A stretch of DNA of 64,000 bases. It comes from Taiwanofungus camphoratus. Taxonomy: Eukaryota > Basidiomycota > Agaricomycetes > Polyporales > Taiwanofungaceae. The position numbers and the translations under genes are program-made. Shown piece after piece: positions 27,426 to 37,438 of the stretch. The stretch spans positions 1,798,001 to 1,862,000 of the forward strand of contig CP021222.1 of assembly GCA_003999685.1 (NCBI GenBank). Reading direction: 5' to 3'. Position 1 is the first letter of the stretch; each line of letters opens with the position of its first letter. The notes beneath the pieces are model-generated. The model was not told the origin of the DNA. It worked only from the letters and a program-made list of their open reading frames with translations, and searched no databases.

Positions 27426-28443
27426 TCACGTTTTCTTTGCACGCTGTGCCTCGTCTTCCCTCGCCTTGGCTCTTTCCGCGAGATCGACACCAACGAGAAT
27501 TTTCGACGCTTTCCATAGTTGCACAACGTTGATGACATTCTTCAGCACGAAAATCGGCATGCAGAATAATGCCATGACCTCTGGCCAAGTAAAGGCAGTC
27601 CAATAATTGGAACTCATGTTAAGCGATGTCGACAACGGCGTGTGGACCCATTTCATGAGGTACAGAGCAACGAAGAAAAGTTCATTGCCTGCGCAGACCA
27701 CGAACAACGTCCGCTAGGGTGCCAAACCGTTGAGGAACAGATAATACGGAGGTCAGGTTGACTCACAGCATCGTAGTATAACCTCAGAATCCGGCTCACA
27801 TCGCTTTGCACCACCTTATGGCTGTGAGAGCCAGTGACGAGAGAACTACATATACGGCGCCAGCCGGTGAGCGAGAGCAGCGTAACGCATCAGACGTCAG
27901 ACAAGGCATTACCTGTACATATGCATATAATGGCTGCTGAAGTCGATCGTGATGAGTACCTGAAACACAATGGCATAACCGGGGTATGCAGACGAGAGAT
28001 AGCACAACAATGATGAAGTTGTACAGCTTCACGTCTTCTGTCAGTTGAGGCAAGTGATCATCTTCCGAATCACCAACCGATCAGTAACCATGTCCAGTAC
28101 TGCCCCAAATTTTGACGACTGGCCCAATGCTCTCGCGGCATATCCATCCGCAGCATCCAGCAGGCATGAGAAGCAATACGCCAGTGTGCAGTATTTGGGA
28201 TGATAACTCATGAAATACAGCGCCATCCCCGCCAGGATGATTCGTGAGTATCCTGTAAAGCGAAGTACGTCAATTATTGCAAGCAGGCTGTGGTGCAGGC
28301 ATGTTTCACTTGCCGATAAGGTTGGGTACGAAGAGAAACACATTTTCTGAGTACGTCTGTGCCGTAGCAAGATCCACCGCGACCTTTGCGTCCACGACGT
28401 CCATGGAACCTCTCCTCCGCGATGCCGAGGACTTCTTTGTCAT
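27426..28443 (-). CDS. PIS1: CDP-diacylglycerol--inositol 3-phosphatidyltransferase (phosphatidylinositol synthase)
   Basis: The enzyme makes phosphatidylinositol from CDP-diacylglycerol and inositol in the ER. Exon 1 starts MTKKSSASRRRGSMDVVDAK, and NVFLFVPNLIGYSRIILAGM opens the membrane domain. The CDP-alcohol phosphotransferase signature is complete: DAADGYAARALGQSSKFG followed by AVLDMVTDR. The next exon, rejoined at CG|C, reads CTTSSLLCYLSSAYPGYAIV, then IDFSSHYMHMY, as in fungal PIS1. The last exon contains LNMSSNYWTAFTWPEVMALF and ends AERAKAREDEAQRAKKT. Four introns were traced in frame. The next gene upstream in genome order is the AAA ATPase, also on minus, with 297 bases between them. 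It is the second CDP-diacylglycerol-using synthase in this window after CHO1. Confidence 0.93.
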
Positions 28444-31231
28444 GATAGCTGGTCTGGGAGGGACTCCGTAGCCTGAGAGTAAGGAGGAATGTATTGTAAA
28501 GGAAGGCTGATAATGCAGGCGTGAAATTGTGGTGAATTGGGTTGGGCTGGGCTGGTGCCGGGTGCGGTGACTGACTGACGAAGCGCTCATGTGTCACGCG
28601 TCGCATCGCGTAGTACTAGCCTCAGGGGACTCCGTAAAAATGCTGACTGTGCGGGCGCATTGAGCCTCGAGGTACTTAGCTACGGATGCCTCTTCGATAG
28701 GACATCCGGAATGGGAACCTCGCTCAAGCGCAGACTCGGTTGATCTAGATCATATAGTGTGCTTATACTAACTGTCTGTACAAACGTCGTTGTAGCCTAT
28801 AGACGTTCAGCCAACGGCAGTAACTCGCCAGAAGTCATCATGAATCTCCCGTGGGGCTTTTAGTGCTTCGTATCTCAGAGAAATGATATCGACATTTCGT
28901 TATCGGAATATGACTCCGGAACGGGTTGGCTTTTATTCACTTATACCATGGCGATCACATGTCGTGAACGAGTTTTTACAGCTTCTGGTATGTGTTGCAT
29001 GGCATTTTTGCAGAATGAGAGATCCAGCCGAAGACGCTTTCACACTAAGCTCTCTATTGGCGACCCCATTCGTGAACCACAGGGGGAGACTTGCTAGTCA
29101 GATCAGTCTCGAGTCGGTCCGTATGCTGTTTATAGGGTACGGGCCAATGATTGTTAACACAAGCAGAAAAATTACAGACCCGACTACTCTGTATTGTCGT
29201 ATCGCACTTGCAGCTTTCTTTGAGTGAGAGCAAATACCCACCAAACCGCTAGGATCGTGAAAACACACGGGAAAAGTACCATGTGGTCAAGTGATATCTC
29301 GACAAGCCTAGTGCCCAGATGACGGAGAACGTTGTGCAGTAATCGCACGAGGACGGATGTTCATTCACCTTCGGGATAAATTGGAGATTGGCAAGAGCCC
29401 GATCATGCAAGGTCTGCAACCCGTACAGATTACAGTATCGAGAATTCGGCTTCAACGACGCAGGATGAAGCGAGGGTTTTGCATGGATGCAGCCGAAGAA
29501 ATCAGCGAAAATTCACCAACCAAGCGGAAAATCCTCGGCAGGCGTAGTAATTCGAGGTGGGCTGACTTCATCGATAGCAATCGACTGCAACAGTAAATGA
29601 GGATAGATACGAGGATAGACGCGAATTCGAGTACGCGAGGGCGTGAATCAGTCGAACAATTCGACCGTGAGTGCCCCTTTGCCACCAGCCTGCGAATTCG
29701 ATGCGTCTAGAAGTTGAATACATGCATGTGCTCCAATGTAAATGAACGATAGAATTTTACAGAGGTGTGCCTTGCCGTTGTTGTCCTGACGATGGCCTTG
29801 GACTTCCAGTGAAAAAGCGCGTACCGCATCCCTCTGCTTCACCAGCGAGGAATGAACGGGAGGTGAAAGAAGAACGTTCGAGGTAATCGGTGACCTCTCA
29901 CAACTGGTAGGAGCTGACATTTCGCCTTCTCTTGGATCTTCTATGATTATTCATGGTTACTTTTCTGCATCGAAGAGATGTAGATGAACGAGAAAATGGT
30001 CACTCCGTTAGTAACGATACAAATGCACTGATGCCAACAATTTCGTGAGGTGGGGAATGAACGCAATGCACAGGATCGGCATCTAGCAGGTGGGAGAACT
30101 CGTTGTCGACACATAGCCAATTCAGATAAGAAGTATTACGAACCTGGATGAGATGAACCAACTGGCCTGATGTGGACCATAATAATGGCATATGATCACA
30201 GGATGTAGATTACTGCAACGCCGCAAACGAAGGTAGCCGCCTGTCTCCGCCGGAAAGCTCAAAATCGAAGTATGGCCGCTCAACATTTGTTGCATCTGAA
30301 ATCGATGAAGTGATTGACTTAGAATATTCACACTTTTCTACGATGAAATTCGACCGAGTTGAAACGAGTAAGGAAGGTCAGAAGTTACTAATGCATGCAA
30401 CCAGTGTCAGAGTGTGGGTGCGCTTGAGCGGAACGGTCCACTATCGTCCGAGTATAACTATGATATATCCAGGAAAGGCGCGAGGATCTCTGGGTTTGAG
30501 AATCAGGTCGAGATATGGGCCATGCCGCGACTGAATACTAGTACCTGGCTTGACAGCGTAGAGGCCGCGAAGACATCAGTTTCCCTGGGAAAGACTGGGG
30601 GAGGGATGTCGTATAGTACATGGCAAAAAAACACCGCAGACTCGAGCCTCAGGTCATCCTAAGTTACGAGGAGGTGAAGGCATCCTAGAAATATCACTGT
30701 AACCTCAAAGCATCGTTGAAAGCGAAGGTCAATCGGCTGCATCACCCAAATATGGTATTCAAGTTGTCCAAGGCTATCGAGATCAATGTATCACAAGGGT
30801 AAACAACAGATCAACCCTGTTCTTAGGTTTATACTCCGGCTTAGGCTCCTTCTCAGTCTTTCGTACCACTTTAGTTACCTTTGGAACATAACAATGCATG
30901 CGTTCCAATTTCGAGGGGTAAAAGTGCGTCCAGGTAACTGATTCCTCTGAACTTTCTTTAGATCAGACGTGGAGACACCCGATACTAGTTGTGCTTATCA
31001 CAGTAAGTCGCCGATACGGACATATCTTGGTCATCTTTCCTGATCAGAACCGCATTTTCATTCACGTTCACCGTGGCTGCCAGCAAGCGAGATAAATTCT
31101 ATCGTACTCTACGAAATTCAACTTTCTCAAAGCAGAAGTTGCAGTAAGATCTAGCAGCCGGATGTTCCCGCATGCGTTATACTACTAATTACCAATGTAG
31201 TCCCAACGCTCCTCCCATCTTTCAATCCGAG
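28444..31231. other. Long intergenic region, no gene recognised
   Basis: About 2.8 kb separates PIS1 from the kynurenine monooxygenase gene. Open frames reach about 114 codons (28,883-29,227 plus; 29,648-29,920 minus), but none shows a domain, repeat or intron-linked continuation that I can support. It is AT-richer than the surrounding genes, without visible terminal repeats. It may hold decayed sequence or a rapidly evolving small gene. Confidence 0.5.
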
Positions 31232-33225
31232 ATGGCTTCTACCACTCCACCCCCTCGAAAAGCTGTCGTCGTTGGTGCGGGACCCGTGGGATGCTTGTCC
31301 GCTATTTCCTTGGCCAAGATGGGCTGGACTGTCGAAATATACGAAGGCCGACCAGGTACCGTCAATCTCGTGGTTTCCTTGCTCTACGAGATTAAACGCC
31401 CTAGAATTTAGATATGCGTCTACCGTCTTCTCAGGCTGCCGCACAGCAACGCTCCATTAATTTAGCCATGTCTGCGCGGGGAATAGCGGCTATCGAAGCA
31501 ATTGAACCAAGCGCTGCTGATCGTTTCCTGAAGGCTGTTATTCCCATGCACGGCAGGATGATTCACGATGTAAAAGGTAACCAGGAAAGTCAGCTCTACG
31601 ATAAAGATGGCCAGGTGAGTTCACTGGATTCAAGGAGAAGCATCATGGTAAACCTTATTTCAATATGCAAAAACCGTGTTCCGCGCATTTCGCAAAATAC
31701 TTCCCAATTAGTGCATCAACTCGATTGGCCGTGCTTTCATGAATGAAGATCTCCTCACGGAAGCACTCGCTATCACGAACATCCGCGTGTTTTTCAAATA
31801 TAAGGTCTTGTCGATAGATTTCAACACCCGAGTCATGACAGTTCGCAATATGGATACAGAGCAGAATGCCCAAGTCTCCTTCGATTTTTGTGTGGGTTCG
31901 GATGGCTCTTATTCAGTCGTTCGACGTCAGCTGATGAGGGTGGTCCGGTGCGTCTTTCCATATCTTCCCTACAAGAATGTGATATTTCCTCGCTTCTCCA
32001 TCGAGCCGCTTCCTTCTGATACGCATTGTCCCACGTTTTCCCGTAGCATGGATTATCAACAAGAATATATTCCACATGAGTATCTCGAGCTCAAGATGCC
32101 CGCAGGCCCACCAATGGTCATCGGCGGTGATCCAACTTTCCTGCTTGACCCGAATCACCTCCACATATGGCCGCGCCACACATTCATGCTGATTGCCCTA
32201 CCTAATAAGGTTAGACGTCTAGTCTTGGGACTCCTCTGCTACCGGGTTCTCTGTCACCTTGCTAATCGAGCTCTGGTCGTCAAAATTTTATGTATAGGAC
32301 AAAACATTTACTTGTACGCTTTTTGCGCCGACGGTGGAATTCGATCGCCTCAATGCACCGGAAGTAATTATCGACTGGTTCAGGGCATATTTCCCGGATG
32401 CATTGCCCCTGATAGGCGAAAAAGCCCTGTTGGCCGATTTTGAGCGGAATCCTCGCAGCTCCCTCATGTCAATCAAGGTGCGGACCATCTATCGTCTTGC
32501 GCGACCTCAAGGTCCTTTGTGTGACTCATCGCTGTCTTGTCGTCAAATGCGATTAGGCGAACCCATATCATTACAGAGATTGTGCTGTCATACTTGGCGA
32601 TGCGGCTCACGCAATGGTTCCATTCTATGGCCAAGGGTTGAATTGTGGACTCGAAGACGTTCGGGTGCTTGACGTCCTGCTACGGACTGAAGGTGTCAAC
32701 CCTGCCTACCATCCCCCCGGAGGCGAAGACAGTTGCTTAGCGAGGGCTCTGGCAAAATATTCCGAAGCTAGGCATGTAGATCTAGCTTCGATCTGTGATC
32801 TGGCCATGGATAATTAGTACGTACGCCCTTGCATAGCAAAGCGGATGTCTGCTCAATGTTGTCTGGTATATCTATTTCTATATCACAGTGTGGAGATGCG
32901 TCACTCAGTTACAACACCCACGTATCACTTCTACAAGGCTCTTGACAATATTCTCTACGGTCTCACTGCCAAGAAAACCTCTTCCAATGGTCTCATACCC
33001 CTGCTATCTCGCGAACCGTTCCCGACGAGCACGCCGTCTGGCTGGCTACCTCTTTATACCATGGTCACCTTCCGCCCAGATATCAGCTATTCTACTGCAA
33101 AACGGGTAGCTTCCAAGCAGCGGCGGATTTTGAAATACATAGGATGGGTGAATGCTGCGGTGGGAGCGGGAATGATTAGTGTCACGTGTATGGCGGTCTT
33201 TCGACGGCTCTACAATCGGGGGTAG
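31232..33225 (+). CDS. BNA4: Kynurenine 3-monooxygenase
   Basis: This FAD enzyme hydroxylates kynurenine to 3-hydroxykynurenine in tryptophan breakdown and de novo NAD synthesis, at the mitochondrial outer membrane. The start is [20 protein letters not shown], and the GxGxxG FAD motif is in [20 protein letters not shown]. Family blocks follow in order: [70 protein letters not shown], and the second FAD motif [20 protein letters not shown] followed by GLED. Six introns were traced; each restores the family frame (for example between EGRP and DMRLPSSQ). The C-terminal exon contains a basic patch, then a hydrophobic anchor, [20 protein letters not shown], typical of the membrane-bound enzyme. 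Total length is about 500 residues. Confidence 0.94.
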
Positions 33226-33782
33226 GTGCCATGCCGTAAGGGCTGGGAATTATTGAGTACCTACTTCTACTACATTAGTCAGAATTTACCCAATTGAAGG
33301 GATGTGCAATATTCGCGGGAAGGTTACAGCGTGCACTGTGTTCTGTTATGTCAACGAGTGATCATCCGCTCAATATTCCGGGGAATTTCTAGCGGTAACG
33401 ACACTTGTCTTGATTCACACTGAGTGGGTCAGGGGACATGTGGTTCTTTCGACAGCTCATGGGAGAAATAGCTGGTTGTAACCAACAACCAACCAATCTT
33501 CGGGCCCGACGATAGATTGATACAACTGGGCTGAAATAACATTCGCCAATACAGAAAAGACCAACAGAAGCGACAGCGACAGCGAATATAAGGGAAAAAC
33601 TGTAACGTAGCAGATCAACAAAGGGGAAAAGACAGCGAGTGGAGAGGAAGGAAGGGTCATGATACGGATATCGTGGTGGCCATGAGCAAAACTAACTCGA
33701 AGGACCTACAAGGGAGGGTGATGAGAGCATAGCCTTCTCGTCAGGGAAGAAATAAGTCCAAGGAGACCATGACATTCACTGA
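33226..33782. other. Intergenic between convergent genes
   Basis: This 557-base space lies between the stops of BNA4 and the AT-hook gene and probably consists mainly of two 3' untranslated regions. The right part contains purine-rich runs. I see no gene. Confidence 0.5.
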
Positions 33783-34369
33783 TCAGGAGCTGGAATCCTT
33801 GCGCGGTCTCCCCCGTTTCCTCTTGGGCTGAGAACTTGAACCAGCCGCGTCCCCATCTCCATCGTTGTCACCCAACACCTCAGGCTTCTTCTTGGGTGGA
33901 CGACCTCGCTTGCGCTTTGGCGGGGGGTCTGACGTGTCCGTTTCCTCTGGCTTCCTCTGGACGGGGATTAGTGGGTTGAGCGGGTGGTATCGCACGGGAA
34001 ATTCGAGATGACGACTAACCTTTGGGGGTCTGCCTCTCGGTCGTTTGGGTGTCGCGGGATCTGATGATGTTCCGGCACCCGTAGAGGGGCCCGCTGACGC
34101 ACCAGAAGCGCTGGTCGTCGTCTTATTCTTGTTCCTGCTGCCTGGAGGGCGTCCGCGTTTACGCTTGGGAGGGGGTTCACTCGCTGGTTGATCTGTTCGT
34201 AGAAGGGGTTGAATAATCACAGATATCCAGGTTGATACGGCGCTTGCTACGAATGGGATGAACCGGAGTTGGAAACTTACTGACCTAGCTCAGCTTCGCC
34301 ACCAGTTTCTTCCAATTCGTCTACCCTTGTCTCCTCGCCAGGATCCTCCCTTGGAGGAGAGGCGGACAT
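33783..34369 (-). CDS. Small protein with four AT-hooks
   Basis: The predicted product is 150-175 residues. It starts MSASPPREDPGEETRVDELE, with an acidic first exon joined through a GTCAGT donor to DQPASEPPP. Four AT-hook cores follow: KRKRGRPPGS, KRPRGRPPKV, KRKRGRPPKK and KRKRGRPRKD, spaced by Ser/Thr/Gly or acidic linkers, and the protein ends DSSS. The GRP core in each binds the minor groove of AT-rich DNA in HMGA-type proteins, so a chromatin role is likely. The segment between hooks two and three (about 33,957-34,021) has GT...AG ends and may be a phase-neutral intron, which would remove about 21 residues. The exact counterpart in yeasts is not known to me. Confidence 0.8.
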
Positions 34370-35255
34370 TGTGAAGGGGCTGGGCGGGGAGCGGAGGGAG
34401 ATTAGCGAGTGTGAGGGGAAGGAGGAAAGCGCGACAGGCGTATTGTGCCCTCGTTTTAACGATTATTTCACCTATTAGAGTTCTATCGCGTGCAATAATT
34501 GGCTAAAAAGGGGTGATTATTATCATCGAAGAACGCCTTCTTTGAATACTGAGATTCACAGGAGACATGTACGTAATTCTGTTCATTGCCGTTCAACCTC
34601 ATCAAACCGGTTCCCCATATTTCTTGAGTCCGTCTCGTGCAGCGCATAAACGACCCATGCCCTCAGGTTGCATCCTCGGGGCAGTCCAGAAAAGAGAGGG
34701 ACATGGAATCGTCACACGCACCCAAGAATAATCGGTTTGATAATTCTGGAATCCTTCATTTGGCGGACTTTGTTAGTCAGGGCTTGTTGATGTGAGTACT
34801 AGAGGAATTATAATCAGATAACACCGGCTCACATGAAATGTCGTTTTCTCCTGGCGATAGCTTGCCGACCGGCACTCTCCATGATTTCGAACGTCAGTCC
34901 AGAGCATTGAGGCGAATTTCTGGCACCGATATTCCTAATGATTCCTTCGGTTCGCACTTGAGGGGGGTGGACGCCATTCATGATTCTGGGACTACGCGCT
35001 GTTCTAGCAACCGTTCATATAGATTCAGATGGTGCACCGCGTGCTTTCAGCGATACTTATAAGGCAACTTCCTCCACTTCAATCACCTCGCGGACCTCGG
35101 AGATCCAAACACACACTCAGATTAGTCTCCGCTCTAATGCGCCACGACCGTAACGCCAGTCTCTTGCAACGTGTTCGCGTCTGCCAGTCGGCTGGTGCTG
35201 CATGACCTCTATAATTCCGTCCACCTGGGCTGTATTCCCATTTCTTGCTTGAAGA
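34370..35255. other. Divergent intergenic region AT-hook gene / YOS9
   Basis: This 886-base promoter region serves two divergent genes. A 74-codon frame starting at 34,838 (MSFSPGDSLPTGTLHDFER) is open but has no family signature and does not splice naturally into YOS9, whose own signal peptide lies further right. I do not call a gene here. Confidence 0.5.
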
Positions 35256-37015
35256 ATGCGTGCTCGACCTGCTTCCCTGTCGTTAATATCGCTTTCCATA
35301 TGTTTGCTGGTGACGGCACGCCTGCATCACTCGCTTGTGCCAGAAGATCCGTATGCGTTTCCAAAATACCGGGTTACTTTTCTCAACGGACAACCACTAC
35401 TCAACGAAACTGCTGAACGGTGGCTGAGAGACGGACTGCATGGGGGAGAGTCCGAATTTCTCGACCAGCCATGGAAAGATCCTGGTCTGCGCACCCCTCA
35501 ATTTAAGGGGATTGAAGGGGTCGAAGACAAGGAGAATGCCCCCGTTTCAGCTGTCTGTACAGTGATTTTAACGTTGGATACGCGCCGTATTAACAGCTGT
35601 ATCTCTACGCAGCCAGCCTCTTCGCCTGCATCAAATTATACGCTCGAGCGCATGAAACTGGGCCCGCGAGATTCCTACTTATGTCTCATACCGCCTCCAT
35701 CTGAGGATGGCTCGTCGAGTGTAATGGACGAACCTCAAACAGACGTGACACCTGTGCACAGCTGGTCTCTGCTGCAGCCACTGACTGGGACTTGCCTCTA
35801 TGTGCGTCCGTAATATACCGCAGTGTCTCCAAGTTTAGGATCAAATTAATACCATGGACATCAGCACAAACAAGGCTGGTTTACATATTCGTACTGTCAT
35901 AATTTACATGTGCGGCAGTTTCATGAATTACCCCACCAGCACCCGCACCGCCCAGGTAAGCGTTGCTAAATTCTACTCAGGAGGCATGCCAAAACGTGTT
36001 TCTTCATGAAGGCGGATACACCCCTGAAGAGGACTCTGAAGTAAGACCGTGGCATCTATACGCACTGCGGGCTTTTTAATGGTGTCTTTTGGACGCAGTG
36101 GGAAGCGTATACATTGGGAAGAGCCCCTCCGACATTAGAACCAGGTGCCGACTTGACGATCGCAGAAGAAGCCGCTGCAGCAGCCAACCTGGAGCTGGCC
36201 CGGAGTGCTGGGTCGCGCTATCTTGTGCAACGCTGGGGCGACGGCACATACTGCGATAAGACTGGGACACCCAGAGAAATCGAAGTTCAGGTCAGCCCGT
36301 CCGTACCTATCACGACCGTTTCCAGAGCATTAACGCCGTGCCCTGTGATCAGTTCCATTGTTCGATGACGATGACGGACACCATCCTTTTTGTGAAAGAG
36401 ACGCAAACGTGCCATTATGTGCTGCACATCGCTACCCCGCGTCTCTGCGGTGAGCCGGGCTTCAGGTCACGCCTAGATTCGCGCGAGGAAGCGTACATCC
36501 GTTGCCGGGAAATTTTGGGCGCCGAGGAGTACGAGCGCGCGGACAGGACTCTGCCGCCCGCTGACCACCCCTTCAAAGTGCCGAAACGCACAAAACCTGT
36601 CATAGCGCCGCCGCCTTCCGAGGACGCAGGGGCTGCTGATTCGAAACAGCCTCAGGCCAAGGGCCATACTGACATCTTGAGAAAGGCTCTTGAGCAGCTC
36701 CTTTCTCGCACTGATTTGAATAACCAGTTGAGTTCTCAGATGGTCGTCGAGCCGCTCGAGGGGGGTGATGGAGAACTAGTCATCGAGTTCCTAGAGGCTG
36801 ACCTTGCTTTGGAGGGCGAGGACAACGCGGAGATGACATTCACGTTGGACGGCAGTCACTTGGCGGATGTGCTTCGTGCTGCTGGGTACGACATCAAGGG
36901 AGAGAAGAACAAAGACGCTTCGAAGAGGAAGGCTGCGGCGAAAGGTCAAAAGGAAGGTGAAGATCAAGTTGAGGAAGGCAAACCTCCAGTGTCCCAACGC
37001 CGCGACGAACTCTGA
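35256..37015 (+). CDS. YOS9: Protein OS-9 homologue, ER-associated degradation lectin
   Basis: Yos9 recognises trimmed mannose glycans on misfolded proteins in the ER lumen and passes them to the Hrd1 ligase. The sequence starts MRARPASLSLISLSICLLVT, a clear signal peptide. The MRH lectin domain is spread over exons: GTCLYHKQGWFTYSYCHNLH, then GGYTPEEDSEWEAYTLGRAP, RYLVQRWGDGTYCDKTGTPR, FHCSMTMTDTILFVKETQTC and YVLHIATPRLCGEPGF. The cysteine pattern and the Tyr/Trp and Arg residues of the sugar pocket are present. A C-terminal region with acidic and lysine-rich parts ends in RRDEL, an ER-retention signal of the HDEL/KDEL type. At least four introns were traced, including a 54-base one after HPHRP. 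Length is about 480 residues. Confidence 0.92.
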
Positions 37016-37438
37016 ATGTCGATGGATCTTCGCGTGGTCAATCTCCGTATGTCTGACCGCGTACTGTGGTGCTTCATTTTTCATAGATGGATGCTAGTCC
37101 GTTGTATTGCATTGTGAGATGTACGCGTACAATTACACGACCACTCTTTCTATCTTAGACATATATACATTTACGGTTTTGAGCCCTGCGGAATCCGCCA
37201 CGACTGTCTATGGCAAACCAATGATCATGAAGATGGTAAAAATGAGATGATCATGAACGAGCGATAGTGATGGTGTATCGAAGGAATGGCCAGCAGAAAT
37301 CTGGGGTGCCACGAGACGAAGCAACAGGACTCTATATGCACAGGGTCAGATAAAGCGTCACTAAAAAAAGCGTGAAGTGAGAATATCATGAAGCAGAATA
37401 ATAGATAGGACATGAAAGAGACTCATTAGCGAAGCAGG
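37016..37438. other. Intergenic between convergent genes
   Basis: This 423-base AT-rich spacer lies between the stops of YOS9 and the kinase and most likely holds both 3' untranslated regions. The change from this AT-rich spacer to the GC-rich kinase gene at 37,440 is abrupt. Confidence 0.55.

Noticed and set aside
34838-35062. Possible upstream exon of YOS9
   Set aside because: YOS9 has a complete signal peptide at 35,256. The upstream frame would place a hydrophilic extension before it and block ER targeting.
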